64,000 nucleotides of DNA from Halopseudomonas xinjiangensis (GTDB lineage: Bacteria; Pseudomonadota; Gammaproteobacteria; Pseudomonadales; Pseudomonadaceae): positions 1 through 64,000 of the forward strand of contig DRFO01000021.1 of NCBI GenBank assembly GCA_011050525.1. The letters run 5' to 3'. Position 1 is the stretch's first letter, and every line of letters starts with the position of its first letter. Below are positions 48,373 through 58,002 of the stretch, piece after piece. The notes under the pieces were generated by a model. The model did no database searches. It had not been told where the DNA came from and saw only the letters and a list, made by a program, of their open reading frames with translations. A program made the position numbers and the translations under genes.

Positions 48373-50922
48373 TTGATCCAGCCCACCCAACTTCCCGTTA
48401 ATGCTGTTCTTGCCGATCTGGAGCAGGCTCTGGCCAGCCATCCCTGCGTAGTGCTGCAGGCTCCGCCGGGGGCGGGCAAGACCACGCTGGTTCCCCTGGC
48501 CTTGCTGCAAAGCAATTGGCTTGGCGGACAGAAGATTATCCTGCTGGAGCCCCGTAGGCTTGCAGCGCGAGCGGCAGCTGAGCGCCTGGCGCAGATGCTC
48601 GGTGAACCGGTAGGGCAGACCGTTGGTTATCGCATCCGGCTGGAAACCAGGGTCAGCGCGGCCACCCGTATCGAGGTGGTGACTGAGGGCATCCTGCACC
48701 GTTTGTTGCAGGGCGATCCTGAGCTTCAGGGTGTGGGCCTGGTCATATTCGACGAATTTCACGAACGCAGTCTGGACGCCGACCTGGGGTTGGCGCTGTG
48801 CCTGCAAACACAGCAGTACCTGCGTGAGCAGTTGCCCCTCCGGTTGCTGGTGATGTCCGCGACGCTGGATGCCGAAGCGGTCAGCGCGATGCTGAATGAT
48901 GCACCCTTGATTCGCAGCGATGGGCGTCAGTATCCCGTAGAGATTCGTTATGGAGCTCCAGCTCAGGTGGGTCAGTTCATCGAACCTGTAGTGGTCCAGA
49001 CCATACAGCAAGCGCTTGACGAAGAAAGCGGCAGCCTGCTGGTGTTCCTGCCGGGCACGGCCGAAATTCGAAGAGTCCAGGCGCAACTGGAAACGGCCCT
49101 GACCAGCCGCCGGGATGTTCAGGTAACGCCGCTGTACGGCGAGCTCGATTTCGAGGCGCAGCGCCAGGCGATCAGGCCCGCTGAGCCAGGCTGGCGGAAG
49201 GTAGTACTGGCTACGTCCATCGCCGAAACCAGCCTGACAATTGAAGGTATTCGCGTGGTGATCGACAGCGGGCTGTCCCGCCAGCCAGCCTTCGATCCGG
49301 TATCAGGCATGACGCGATTGCACACCAGCCAGGTATCCAAAGCCTCAGCGGAGCAGCGTGCCGGGCGAGCAGGGCGGCTGGAGCCTGGCGTCTGTTACCG
49401 ATTGTGGTCCGCCAGTCAGCAGGAACAGCTCGCCGCGCACGGTCAGCCGGAGATGCTGCAGGCAGATCTGGCGCCGCTGGCGCTGCAACTGGCCCAGTGG
49501 GGCGTGAATGATGCGGCAGAACTGAGCTGGCTAGACTTGCCACCCGCAGCGGCACTTGAACAGGGGCGCGAGCTGCTTGAGCGGTTGGGTGCGCTGGAGC
49601 GGACCGACAAGGGCTGGCGGCAAACGCAGCATGGCGCCGATATGTCGGCGCTGCCCATGCACCCCCGGCTGGCGCACATGCTGCTGCGTGGCCAGAGCCT
49701 GGGATTGGGAACCTGCGCCTGCCGGCTCGCGGCGATCATCGGTGAGCGGGATCTGTTGCGCGGTGTGCAGGATGCCGATATTTCCCGGCGCATGGCGCTG
49801 TTCGAGACCCCGCGAGCGGACGCGGCCGCAGACCGGGGCGCATTGCAGCGTAGCAGGCGTCTGGTGGAACAGTGGCAGAGACTCATCGGGCGTGTTCCGG
49901 TCAGCACGGGCGTGGCGGAGCCGGACAACGAGCGGTGGATAGGCGTGCTCCTCGCCATGGCCTACCCGGACCGTGTGGCGCGCCGGCGTGGCGAGGCGGG
50001 CAGCGAGTATCGACTGGCAAACGGCCGGTCCGCAGCCTTTATGCAGGTGGATGTCCTACAGAAACAGCCCTGGCTGGCCGTGGCCAGTCTGGGCGGGCAG
50101 GGCAGCCAGCGTAGTGCGCGCATTTTCCTGGCCGCGGCGCTGGAGCCTGCGCTCATCGAGAAACATCTTCCCGAGCTATTGGCCGTGCATGACACACTGG
50201 ACTGGGATCCGCGCAGCGAGACGCTCGTGGCTGAACGCCAGCGCTGCATCGGATCATTGATTTTCAGCCGTGAAGCCTTGCCGCAAATCGATCCCGCCCA
50301 GCGTAACCGGGCCCTGTGCGAGGTGGTGAGACGGCAGGGTCTGGCGCTCTTGCCCTGGACCCCGGCCCTGCGCCAATGGCAGGCTCGGATCATGTTGCTC
50401 AGGCAGCTTGACCTTGAGCAGAGCGAAACCAGTCGCTGGCCCAATCTGTCGGATGAGCATCTGCTGGACACATTGGAGGACTGGCTGGCGCCCTATCTGG
50501 AAAAGGTCAGCCGTCTGGCGCACTTTGCCGGCCTGGACCTCAGCGGCATTCTCGTCGGCCTGCTGCCCTGGCCATTGCCGAAGGAGCTGGACGCTCAAGC
50601 CCCCTCGCACTGGACCGTTCCAACTGGTTCCAGCATACGTATCGATTATAGTCAGCAGCCTCCGGTGTTGGCAGTGCGCCTGCAGGAAATGTTCGGCAGT
50701 ACCGAAACCCCGCGCGTAGCCAACGGTCGCATGGCGTTGAAGCTGCACTTGCTGTCTCCGGCGCAGCGGCCCGTGCAGGTGACCCAGGATCTGGCTGGTT
50801 TCTGGGCGGGTAGTTACGCCGAGGTAAAAAAGGATATGAAAGGCCGTTACCCCAAACATTATTGGCCCGATGATCCATCCCAGGCTGAGCCAACCCGTCG
50901 TGCCAAACCCCGAAAGGATTGA
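48373..50922 (+). CDS. hrpB: ATP-dependent RNA helicase HrpB
   Basis: About 849 aa. DEAH-box helicase: Walker A APPGAGKTTLVPLALL, DEFHERSLDADL (DExH), SATLDAEAVSAML, the motif V/VI set ATSIAETSLTIEGIRVVIDSG and RAGRAGRLEPGVCYRL, then the HrpB-specific C-terminal domain ending GRYPKHYWPDDP, which is diagnostic. TTG 48373 matches the family N-terminus (LPVNAVLADLEQAL); ATG 48322 and GTG 48298 are in-frame alternatives. HrpB's cellular role is unclear except for mRNA processing links. Confidence 0.94.
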   Translation: MIQPTQLPVNAVLADLEQALASHPCVVLQAPPGAGKTTLVPLALLQSNWLGGQKIILLEPRRLAARAAAERLAQMLGEPVGQTVGYRIRLETRVSAATRIEVVTEGILHRLLQGDPELQGVGLVIFDEFHERSLDADLGLALCLQTQQYLREQLPLRLLVMSATLDAEAVSAMLNDAPLIRSDGRQYPVEIRYGAPAQVGQFIEPVVVQTIQQALDEESGSLLVFLPGTAEIRRVQAQLETALTSRRDVQVTPLYGELDFEAQRQAIRPAEPGWRKVVLATSIAETSLTIEGIRVVIDSGLSRQPAFDPVSGMTRLHTSQVSKASAEQRAGRAGRLEPGVCYRLWSASQQEQLAAHGQPEMLQADLAPLALQLAQWGVNDAAELSWLDLPPAAALEQGRELLERLGALERTDKGWRQTQHGADMSALPMHPRLAHMLLRGQSLGLGTCACRLAAIIGERDLLRGVQDADISRRMALFETPRADAAADRGALQRSRRLVEQWQRLIGRVPVSTGVAEPDNERWIGVLLAMAYPDRVARRRGEAGSEYRLANGRSAAFMQVDVLQKQPWLAVASLGGQGSQRSARIFLAAALEPALIEKHLPELLAVHDTLDWDPRSETLVAERQRCIGSLIFSREALPQIDPAQRNRALCEVVRRQGLALLPWTPALRQWQARIMLLRQLDLEQSETSRWPNLSDEHLLDTLEDWLAPYLEKVSRLAHFAGLDLSGILVGLLPWPLPKELDAQAPSHWTVPTGSSIRIDYSQQPPVLAVRLQEMFGSTETPRVANGRMALKLHLLSPAQRPVQVTQDLAGFWAGSYAEVKKDMKGRYPKHYWPDDPSQAEPTRRAKPRKD

Positions 50923-51021
50923 ACGTAGCGAACCGGGCGTTTTCAGCCGGATCAGCCTGCACTGCTTCTCGCTGCCTGTCCGAACCCTTACAATCCCAGC
51001 CCCTATTTCCAGGAGCCAGTC

Positions 51022-52041
51022 ATGGACAATACCAGTCAGATTCTTGCACGCAGCGCTGAGTTGTTTGCCGGCAAACGCGTGCTTTTGGTCAATCCGGTCG
51101 CTGATGGTTTGACGGCCGAATTACCTGCCGACTGGCATGTATGGACTTGGGATTACTCCGTTTGGCTTGGACTGAACGGCCGGCTGGACACGGCGCGTCT
51201 GACTTTTTCACACCTGTGCCCTGATGTGGCGGATATCGACGCAGTGGTGCTGATCATGCCAAAGGCGCTGGAGCGCGCCGAATACGCCCTGGCCCAGATG
51301 GCGCCGCTGTTGGCAGCGGGCTGTCCGCTCTATCTGACAGGCGAAAAAAAGGGTGGTGTCAGCCGCGCCGAAAAGCTGCTTCAACCGTACGGTGATCAGT
51401 GCGAAAAGCTTGATTCCGCACGGCATTGCCAGCTATGGCGGGCGGTTAGAAATGCCACGCCTGCGCCATTCGCCCTTGGCGATTGGCAGCGCAGCGTCAC
51501 GCTGGAACTGGTCGACCAAACCATCGAGTTGGTGAGCTTGCCCGGCGTGTTCAGCCATGGGCGCCTCGATGAAGGTAGCGAGCTGTTGCTTGATGAGCCT
51601 GGGAAGCTGCCAGCGGGCCGGGTGCTGGATTTCGGCTGTGGTGCTGGCGTGCTGGCTACGGCCCTTGCTCGGCGCAATCCGGCTGCACGTTTTGAACTGG
51701 TCGATGTTGATGCGCTGGCGCTTTACTGCGCCAGGCAGACGCTGCTTCGCAACGCTGTGGAAGCAGAGGTGTATCCCTCCGATGGGTTGAGCGACGTGCA
51801 TGGTCGCTTTGCTGCAGTGGTCAGCAATCCGCCGTTCCATACCGGCATCCGTCACGACACCAGCATCGCGGAGCGGTTCTTCGAGCGGGTTACGCGTAAC
51901 CTGGTGCCCGGCGGTGAACTGCGTATCGTCGCTAACGGTTTTCTCAAGTATCCGGGACTTATCGAAGCGCACATTGGGCCGTGCAATGTGCTGCGTGAGA
52001 ATACCCGCTTCAAGGTTTATTCCGCCGTTGCGCCTGGTTGA
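51022..52041 (+). CDS. rsmC: 16S rRNA guanine-1207 N2-methyltransferase
   Basis: 339 aa. Tandem methyltransferase fold: an inactive N-terminal half (about 1-165) and a catalytic C-terminal half with the S-adenosylmethionine loop VLDFGCGAGVLATALARRNP and the catalytic NPPF in VVSNPPFHTGIRHDTSIAERFF. AGGAG lies eight bases upstream of ATG 51022. Monocistronic between hrpB and the riboswitch. Confidence 0.95.
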   Translation: MDNTSQILARSAELFAGKRVLLVNPVADGLTAELPADWHVWTWDYSVWLGLNGRLDTARLTFSHLCPDVADIDAVVLIMPKALERAEYALAQMAPLLAAGCPLYLTGEKKGGVSRAEKLLQPYGDQCEKLDSARHCQLWRAVRNATPAPFALGDWQRSVTLELVDQTIELVSLPGVFSHGRLDEGSELLLDEPGKLPAGRVLDFGCGAGVLATALARRNPAARFELVDVDALALYCARQTLLRNAVEAEVYPSDGLSDVHGRFAAVVSNPPFHTGIRHDTSIAERFFERVTRNLVPGGELRIVANGFLKYPGLIEAHIGPCNVLRENTRFKVYSAVAPG

Positions 52042-52075
52042 TTAGTCTGACACGTCTTGTTAAAGTCTGGCCCGT

Positions 52076-52258
52076 CTTAGGGGAGTAGTCTCTCTGTTGA
52101 GGCAAACGTCAACATAATTGGCCCGCAGGCCGTGGCGTTTGCGACCCGCCGTCACGCATGTGACTGGGTTTGGCGAGACCTATGACATGCGAGCATCAGC
52201 CGAGGGCGGGGATGTGCGCGTGTCATTGGTTAGCTTACCCGCCCTTTCTGGAAGTTCC
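52076..52258 (+). promoter_or_regulatory. yybP-ykoY (Mn2+) riboswitch upstream of the TMEM165/GDT1 gene
   Basis: Conserved aptamer blocks appear in order: AGGGGAGTAG at 52079-52088, GTCAACATAATTG at 52108-52120, and GGGTTTGGCGAGACCTATG from 52166, the characteristic loop of the manganese-sensing yybP-ykoY class. A possible expression platform follows: AGGGCGGG (52203-52210) can pair with CCCGCCCT (52238-52245), which ends four bases before the GGAAG ribosome-binding site. Any open frame through 52118-52258 is riboswitch, not protein. Confidence 0.9.
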
Positions 52259-52831
52259 GTGGAAGCTTTTACCGTTTCAACTGGTATTGTTGCGCTGGCA
52301 GAGATCGGCGACAAAACTCAATTGCTCGCGTTGCTGCTCGCTGCCCGTTTCCGCAGACCCTGGCCCATCGTCTGGGGAATTCTAGTGGCGACGGTGGTCA
52401 ACCACGCCCTGGCCGGCGCGCTCGGCCAGATAGTCAGCCTTTATCTCAGTGATATCGTGCTGCACGCCATTGTCGCGGTTTCGTTCATCATCGTGGCTGG
52501 CTGGACATTGATACCGGACAAACTGGAAGAGGGCGACACGGCGCCTATCGGTCGCTATGGCGCGTTCATGGCTACGCTGGTGGCATTCTTTCTGGCGGAA
52601 ATGGGTGATAAAACGCAGATCGCCACGGTGGTACTGGCGGCGCAGTTCGAACAATACGTCTGGGTTGTGCTGGGAACCACAGTGGGCATGATGCTGGCAA
52701 ACGTACCGGTGGTTTTCATGGGCAACGCTGCGGCGGGTAGATTGCCGCTGGATATAATTCGGCGAGTCGCTGCCATCGCGTTTCTGCTGATGGGCTTGTA
52801 TGCGGCCTGGCCGGTCTGGCTGGCATTGTAA
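52259..52831 (+). CDS. Manganese exporter, TMEM165/GDT1 (UPF0016) family
   Basis: 190 aa from GTG 52259, with GGAAG five bases upstream. Two copies of the family motif E-x-GDKTQ: VALAEIGDKTQLLALLLAARF (about 11-31) and FFLAEMGDKTQIATVVLAAQF (about 113-133), inverted-repeat fold with six membrane helices. Members move Mn2+ (and Ca2+ in eukaryotes); bacterial members such as MneA/MntX export Mn2+. The Mn riboswitch directly upstream supports that role. A longer frame (52118) runs through the riboswitch and is rejected. Confidence 0.94.
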   Translation: MEAFTVSTGIVALAEIGDKTQLLALLLAARFRRPWPIVWGILVATVVNHALAGALGQIVSLYLSDIVLHAIVAVSFIIVAGWTLIPDKLEEGDTAPIGRYGAFMATLVAFFLAEMGDKTQIATVVLAAQFEQYVWVVLGTTVGMMLANVPVVFMGNAAAGRLPLDIIRRVAAIAFLLMGLYAAWPVWLAL

Positions 52832-52849
52832 TCTGCAAGTCGACTGGGT

Positions 52850-52872
52850 GCGCCCGGCTGCATGCCGGGCGC
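52850..52872. terminator. GC-rich 9-bp hairpin between convergent genes
   Basis: GCGCCCGGC pairs perfectly with GCCGGGCGC around a 5-base loop in the 47-base gap between the Mn exporter and the BON gene. No T run follows on either strand. Confidence 0.5.
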
Positions 52873-52878
52873 GGGATA

Positions 52879-53193
52879 TTACCTGACCTGCATATCGTTT
52901 ATGACCGAGGTCACGCCTTCGACGTCACGCGCCAGTCGAACCGCTTGGGTCGCCGCAGCGCTTGAACTGACGAAACCGGTCAATTGTACTTCGCCTTTGA
53001 ACGTCTCTACGTTGATTTCCCCGGCCCTGATCTCCGAGTTTTCAATCAAGGCGGCTTTGACTCGTGTCGTGATAACGGTATCGTCGACTGCCTCGCCCGC
53101 TGATTTTTGCCCTGAAGCAACGCTGCAACCGATCAGCGCGACCATCGTGAATGCCATGAACAGCATGGACAGGTACTTGTTGAAACGGGTCAT
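52879..53193 (-). CDS. BON-domain lipoprotein
   Basis: 104 aa. Lipobox ALIGC near residue 23 predicts an outer-membrane or inner-membrane lipoprotein. One BON domain (about 37-104): DDTVITTRVKAALIENSEIRAGEINVETFKGEVQLTGFVSS ... VEGVTSVINDMQVR in pieces. BON domains bind phospholipid surfaces; OsmY and DolP have two, this has one. Likely an envelope-stress protein. AAGGAG lies upstream of its start. Confidence 0.9.
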   Translation of the reverse strand: MTRFNKYLSMLFMAFTMVALIGCSVASGQKSAGEAVDDTVITTRVKAALIENSEIRAGEINVETFKGEVQLTGFVSSSAAATQAVRLARDVEGVTSVINDMQVR

Positions 53194-53348
53194 GATTCGA
53201 ACTCCTTAAGTTGACAATCCACTGGTGCAACGCAACATAGGACTGGCAAGCGAAGCGATAGTTCGTCCATGCTTCCAGCCTCGGCCGTTAACACCCGCGC
53301 AATGTTGCTGCGGCATACTGAACGATTGAATTTTCCGAGGTGCCGTTA

Positions 53349-54704
53349 ATGAGTGGCCAGCAGCCAGAAAATGTTAGAGAAGCGGCCGTTGTAGAGATCA
53401 GTTTCCGTGCGGCCTTTCTGTTTTGGCTGAAGCTGGGGTTTATCAGCTTCGGTGGTCCGGCGGGGCAGATCTCGATCATGCATCAGGAGCTCGTGGAAAA
53501 ACGCCGCTGGCTATCGGAGCGACGTTTTCTACATGCGCTGAACTACTGCATGCTATTGCCGGGACCGGAGGCGCAGCAACTGGCGATCTATATCGGGTGG
53601 TTGTTGCACCGCACCTGGGGCGGCATCGTTGCTGGCGCGTTGTTCGTATTGCCGTCATTGTTCCTGCTCATCGGGCTGGGGTGGGTCTATCTGGCCTACG
53701 GGGATCTCGCGGTGGTGGCAGGCATCTTCTACGGCATCAAGCCGGCGGTTACCGCTATCGTATTCCAGGCAGCTTGGCGCATTGGCGGACGGGTGCTGCG
53801 AAACGGTTGGCTCTGGGGGATCGCAGGCGCCGCCTTTGTCGGGATATTCGTTTTTGGATTACCTTTTCCGCTGATCGTTATGGGCGCTGGGCTGTGCGGT
53901 TATCTTGGCGGCAAATGGGTGCCTCATCATTTTCAGCCAGGCGGAGCACACGAGACGGCGCGGTCATCCTACGGCCCGGCCGTAATTGACGACGACACAC
54001 CGACGCCGGAGCACGCCCGTTTTGCCTGGTGGAGATTGACTCGGTTGCTCGTCACCGGGGCGGTTCTCTGGCTGGTGCCGATGGGCGTCCTGATCTGGCT
54101 GTATGGATGGGATGGGCCTTTAACCCAGATGTGCTGGTTTTTCACCAAGGCAGCATTGCTGACGTTTGGCGGAGCTTATGCGGTGCTGCCCTATGTTTAT
54201 CAGGGTGCTGTGGAAAACTATGGCTGGGTTACCCCTACCCAGATGATTGATGGGCTGGCACTGGGGGAAACCACCCCTGGGCCGTTGATCATGGTGGTGG
54301 CGTTCGTTGCTTTCGTCGGCGGTTATGTAGCCCAGGTTTTTGGTCCAGAGCAGGCTTTTCTGGCAGGCGCGGTGGCCGCTACGTTGGTGACCTGGTTTAC
54401 CTTTCTGTTTTCTTTTCTGTTCATTCTGGGGGGCGGGCCGCTGGTCGAATCGACCCATGGCGAGCTCAGTTTTACTGCACCTTTAACGGGCATCACCGCT
54501 GCGGTAGTCGGCGTTATTCTCAACCTGGCCCTGTTCTTTGCTTACCATGTGCTATGGCCAGAAGGGTTCGACGGGTCTTTTGACTGGCCCTCCGCTGCCA
54601 TTGCAGCGGGCGCCGCGGTGGCGCTGTTCGGGCTGAAATTGTCGGTCATGAAAACGTTGGGGCTTTGCGCGATGGCAGGGCTGATGGTGCAATGGTGGGG
54701 ATGA
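53349..54704 (+). CDS. chrA: Chromate transporter ChrA
   Basis: 451 aa from ATG 53349, which has GAGG eight bases upstream (GTG 53340 is the alternative). Long-chain CHR family: two homologous halves, the first with LGFISFGGPAGQISIMHQELVEKRRWLSERRFLHALNYCMLLPGPEAQQLAIYIG in pieces, the second with AALLTFGGAYAVLPYVYQG and LALGETTPGPLIMVV. About ten membrane segments. Exports chromate, giving Cr(VI) resistance. It precedes the copper island, so it is part of a metal-resistance neighbourhood. Confidence 0.95.
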   Translation: MSGQQPENVREAAVVEISFRAAFLFWLKLGFISFGGPAGQISIMHQELVEKRRWLSERRFLHALNYCMLLPGPEAQQLAIYIGWLLHRTWGGIVAGALFVLPSLFLLIGLGWVYLAYGDLAVVAGIFYGIKPAVTAIVFQAAWRIGGRVLRNGWLWGIAGAAFVGIFVFGLPFPLIVMGAGLCGYLGGKWVPHHFQPGGAHETARSSYGPAVIDDDTPTPEHARFAWWRLTRLLVTGAVLWLVPMGVLIWLYGWDGPLTQMCWFFTKAALLTFGGAYAVLPYVYQGAVENYGWVTPTQMIDGLALGETTPGPLIMVVAFVAFVGGYVAQVFGPEQAFLAGAVAATLVTWFTFLFSFLFILGGGPLVESTHGELSFTAPLTGITAAVVGVILNLALFFAYHVLWPEGFDGSFDWPSAAIAAGAAVALFGLKLSVMKTLGLCAMAGLMVQWWG

Positions 54705-54803
54705 TCCGGCGAGTTCGTTAGCCTTGGTTCATCTTCCAGGCGCCAGGCGGGGAAGGGAAGCCTCGGCTTGCGGGACGTTTTCTTTTCAAATAGACTCGGG
54801 CGC

Positions 54804-55166
54804 ATGAAGCTCTACGTACGGTTCTGCCTCGTCATGTTCCTCAGCATCGCCCTTCCGATTACCGGAATGGCCCAGATGCCGACTATGGCTGCGCAGTCAA
54901 CGGCGCATGAGATGCATGAAATACACGATCTGCAGCATTCGCAGCACGACATAACAGCCATGACGACTGGCGACCATGAATGCTGTGACCAGGAAGCCAC
55001 CACCCTCGTATGCAAGAGTGGCCAGGAATGTAAAACCAGTAGCCTGCTTCAGGTATCTGTAGTCAAAGTTCCTCTGTTTTCGCCTGACCAGCATGCTCCC
55101 GGTCTGTCCATTGATCGAGTGCCCTCCCTGGCGCCTGACGTCGTCTGGCATCCTCCCCGTAGCTGA
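54804..55166 (+). CDS. His/Met/Cys-rich periplasmic protein, first gene of the copper island
   Basis: 120 aa from ATG 54804. Signal peptide (VRFCLVMFLSIALPITGMA) followed by a metal-ligand-rich stretch with HEMHEIHDLQHSQHD, then GDHECCDQ and CKSGQECK. The His, Met and Cys density just before a Cus efflux operon points to Cu(I)/Ag(I) binding in the periplasm. Small leader proteins of this kind occur ahead of cop/cus genes in pseudomonads. No named family could be confirmed by eye. The next gene starts 101 bases later. Confidence 0.75.
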   Translation: MKLYVRFCLVMFLSIALPITGMAQMPTMAAQSTAHEMHEIHDLQHSQHDITAMTTGDHECCDQEATTLVCKSGQECKTSSLLQVSVVKVPLFSPDQHAPGLSIDRVPSLAPDVVWHPPRS

Positions 55167-55267
55167 TTCCCCCCCCTGTCCTGAACGCCGCTCGCTGCCT
55201 CTGAGGCTATTGGGCGGTCATCGCGCGCCTTTTGGCCTGCGCTGGAGCATAAACGGAATCAGTCATT

Positions 55268-56521
55268 ATGAAACACAACATCACCAGGGCCCGCTTCTGC
55301 GCGGCTGCCCTGTTGGTCGGCTCACTTGGCTCGCCCGGGCTGTCGGTCGCTCTCACCCTTGAGCAGGCCCTAATCCTGGCTGAGCGCGAAGCGCCTTCGC
55401 TGGCTGCACAGGCGGCTAATCGCCAGGCAGCACTGAGCGCGGCTATCCCTGCCGGTGAGTTGCCGGACCCCAAACTGAGGTTAGGTTTGCAAAACGTTCC
55501 CATTGAAGGCGAGTCGCGTTGGCGGCTGGGCAACGAGCCCATGACCATGCAAATGGTCGGCGTCATGCAGGACGTTCCCAATCGTGACAAACGTCGCGCA
55601 CGGGTTGACGCGGCGGAAGCTGCCGTGGCGTTGGCCGGAGTACAGCACACCATTGAATTGCTTCAGGTACGCCAGCAAGCCGCCGAAGCTTGGATTGCTA
55701 CCTTGGCGGTCGAGCGCAAACTGGCGCTGTTCCAGCAGCTGTATGAGGAAAACGAGCTGTTTTCCCGCGTAGTGACTGCCCGGCTTGCCGGAGGACGGGG
55801 CCAGATAACAGACAGCGTCCTGCCGAAGCAGGAAGCGGCATTGCTGGCCGATGAGGAAGATCTGCTGCTGCGCAATGAAACAGTGGCCAGAGCCGAGTTG
55901 CGCCGCTGGGTTGGCGTTGCCGCCAGCCAGTCGCTTACCGGTGATTGGCCGCAGTGGCAGGATGATTTTGCCCATTACCAGCACAATCTGAGTCGGCATC
56001 CACAATTGCTGGCCTTTGAGCCGATGGAGCGTAAGGCACAGGCCGAGATTGCTCAGGCGGTTGCCGAGAAAACCCCTGACTGGGGCTGGGGTGTGGACTA
56101 CCAGCGGCGTGGCCGCGGTTTCGGCGACATGGTCAGTCTCAGCGTCAGCTTCGACCTACCGGTATTCGCTGGTTCGCGGCAGGACCCAAACATCGCCGCC
56201 GAACGCGCCCGTCTGGCCCAGATTGAAGCGGAGCGAGAGGCGGTGTTGCGTGAGCATAACCAGGTTTTGCTAGCCGGTCTGGCCGAATTTCAGCGCCTCG
56301 AGCGAGGCCTTGCTCGGCTGGAGCAGACCTTGATGCCGCTGGCCGAAGAAAAGGTTCAGTTGGCTATGGCTGATTACCGAGCCGGTAGTGGCGAGCTTAC
56401 CAGCGTAATTGATGCCCGCCGTCAGCTCGTCGAGACGCGACTGCGGCGCATCGACCTGGCCCGGGATCGCTCGCTGATCAATGCCCGTCTGCATTTCGCC
56501 TTTGGAGATACCCAACCATGA
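55268..56521 (+). CDS. cusC: TolC-family outer-membrane channel of a Cu/Ag efflux system (CusC-like)
   Basis: 417 aa. Signal peptide ends near LSVALTLEQA. The long helical coiled-coil body of outer-membrane efflux proteins is clear: two repeats with LPDPKLRLGLQNVP, AEKTPDWGWGVDYQRRG and ERARLAQIEAEREAVLREH. Forms the exit duct for CusBA. Shorter than E. coli CusC (457) and without an obvious lipobox. ATGA overlap with cusB. Confidence 0.9.
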   Translation: MKHNITRARFCAAALLVGSLGSPGLSVALTLEQALILAEREAPSLAAQAANRQAALSAAIPAGELPDPKLRLGLQNVPIEGESRWRLGNEPMTMQMVGVMQDVPNRDKRRARVDAAEAAVALAGVQHTIELLQVRQQAAEAWIATLAVERKLALFQQLYEENELFSRVVTARLAGGRGQITDSVLPKQEAALLADEEDLLLRNETVARAELRRWVGVAASQSLTGDWPQWQDDFAHYQHNLSRHPQLLAFEPMERKAQAEIAQAVAEKTPDWGWGVDYQRRGRGFGDMVSLSVSFDLPVFAGSRQDPNIAAERARLAQIEAEREAVLREHNQVLLAGLAEFQRLERGLARLEQTLMPLAEEKVQLAMADYRAGSGELTSVIDARRQLVETRLRRIDLARDRSLINARLHFAFGDTQP

Positions 56522-58002
56522 CATGTTTAATCAAACGACTGGCACTGCTGATCAGCCTGCCGATGATTGCCAGCACTATGGGGGTCGCGAGTTTGTTGTT
56601 GGTTGCGGTCCCTGCCCAAGCTCAACCTGCCGAGCAGCAAGACAAAGAAGTCCTGTACTGGTACGACCCCATGTATCCCCAGCAGCGCTTCGATGAGCCT
56701 GGTCCTTCGCCCTTCATGGATATGGATCTGGTGCCGCGCTATGCCGAGGAAGGTGGCGACGGCGCCACGCTGAAAATAGACCCCAGCGTCATACAGAACC
56801 TGGGGATGCGTGTGGCCGCCGTGACACGCGAGCCCATTAGTCAGACCGTCAGCGCGGTCGGCGTACTGACCTTTGACATGCGTGACGTGGCGATAGTGCA
56901 GGCGCGTAGCGGAGGGTTCGTCGAGCGCGTTTATGATCGGGCGCCGGAAGACGTGGTGGAAAAAGGCGCACCGCTGGCCGACCTGCTGGTGCCGGAATGG
57001 GTCGCCGCGCAGGAAGAGTACCTTGCCCTGCGTGGCTTGAACGAGCCGCAACTGCTGGAAGCAGCTCGCCAGCGTCTCCGTCTTGCGGGCATGCCGGCCG
57101 AGTTCATTCAGCAACTGGAGCGCAGCGCGAAGGCAAAATCGACCTGGACGGTAACCAGCCCGATCAGCGGCGTGCTCCAGACGCTTGATGTGCGCGAAGG
57201 CATGACGTTGCCAGCTGGCGCGCCGCTAGCGCGAATCAACGGCCTGGAAAACGTCTGGCTCGAGGTGGCGGTACCGGAGGCCCAAGTGGGCGGCCTGGCG
57301 ATAGGCCAGCCGGTCGAGGCCAGGCTGTCGGCATTTCCGGGTGACACATTGGAGGGAACCATCGAAGCGGTGCTGTCCGAAGCCAATCTGGACAGCCGAA
57401 CCGTACGGGTCCGGATTGAGCTGCCCAACCCTGAGCAGCGCCTGCGTCCCGGCATGACCGCTGAGGTAACGCTGAACCGTGACGATGAGATTGCTTTACT
57501 CGTGCCTACCGAGGCGTTGATCCGCACTGGTCGGCGCACCCTGGTTATGGTCGCGGAAGGAGAGGGCAGTTATCGCCCGGTCGAAGTACGTACGGGCCGT
57601 GAGGCCGGAAACAATACGGAGGTATTGAGCGGACTAGAGGAGGGCCAACAGGTTGTCGCTTCCGGACAATTCTTGCTCGACTCCGAGGCTAGTCTGCGCG
57701 GACTGACTGGTCAAGCGCCGGATCAGCCGACACCTGCGGCGGAGCCGGCATTGCATGAGGCCGAGGGGACCATCGTCGAGATCGAAGAGGATACGCTGAG
57801 CCTGAGCCACGGGCCGTTCAAGACGCTGGGCATGCCTGGCATGACCATGCCCTTCCCAGTAGCCGATCCGGCTCTGCTCGAAGGACTGGAGACGGGTGAC
57901 CGGATACGCGTTGGCGTGCGCGAGTCTGATGAAGGCCTGTTGATAGAACGTATCGAGAAGCTGGAGCCTGCTGACCAGCGCTCAAGGGGAGACCAACCAT
58001 GA
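56518..58002 (+). CDS. cusB: Cu/Ag efflux RND periplasmic adaptor CusB with fused C-terminal CusF domain
   Basis: 494 aa. Signal peptide, then the CusB N-terminal motif [29 protein letters not shown] (about 43-71, in pieces) with the Met residues that accept Cu(I). Barrel-sandwich and helical hairpin follow ([26 protein letters not shown]). Residues about 420-494 are an extra CusF-like domain: [21 protein letters not shown], then GMPGMTMPF. In this copy the Trp that packs on the metal in CusF is replaced by Met (GMPGMTM against WPAMTM in the separate cusF). ATGA overlaps on both sides. Confidence 0.95.
   Translation: MTCLIKRLALLISLPMIASTMGVASLLLVAVPAQAQPAEQQDKEVLYWYDPMYPQQRFDEPGPSPFMDMDLVPRYAEEGGDGATLKIDPSVIQNLGMRVAAVTREPISQTVSAVGVLTFDMRDVAIVQARSGGFVERVYDRAPEDVVEKGAPLADLLVPEWVAAQEEYLALRGLNEPQLLEAARQRLRLAGMPAEFIQQLERSAKAKSTWTVTSPISGVLQTLDVREGMTLPAGAPLARINGLENVWLEVAVPEAQVGGLAIGQPVEARLSAFPGDTLEGTIEAVLSEANLDSRTVRVRIELPNPEQRLRPGMTAEVTLNRDDEIALLVPTEALIRTGRRTLVMVAEGEGSYRPVEVRTGREAGNNTEVLSGLEEGQQVVASGQFLLDSEASLRGLTGQAPDQPTPAAEPALHEAEGTIVEIEEDTLSLSHGPFKTLGMPGMTMPFPVADPALLEGLETGDRIRVGVRESDEGLLIERIEKLEPADQRSRGDQP

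Noticed and set aside
52118-52258. N-terminal extension of the Mn exporter by 47 codons
   Set aside because: This DNA is the yybP-ykoY riboswitch and its expression platform; the conserved protein begins at GTG 52259.
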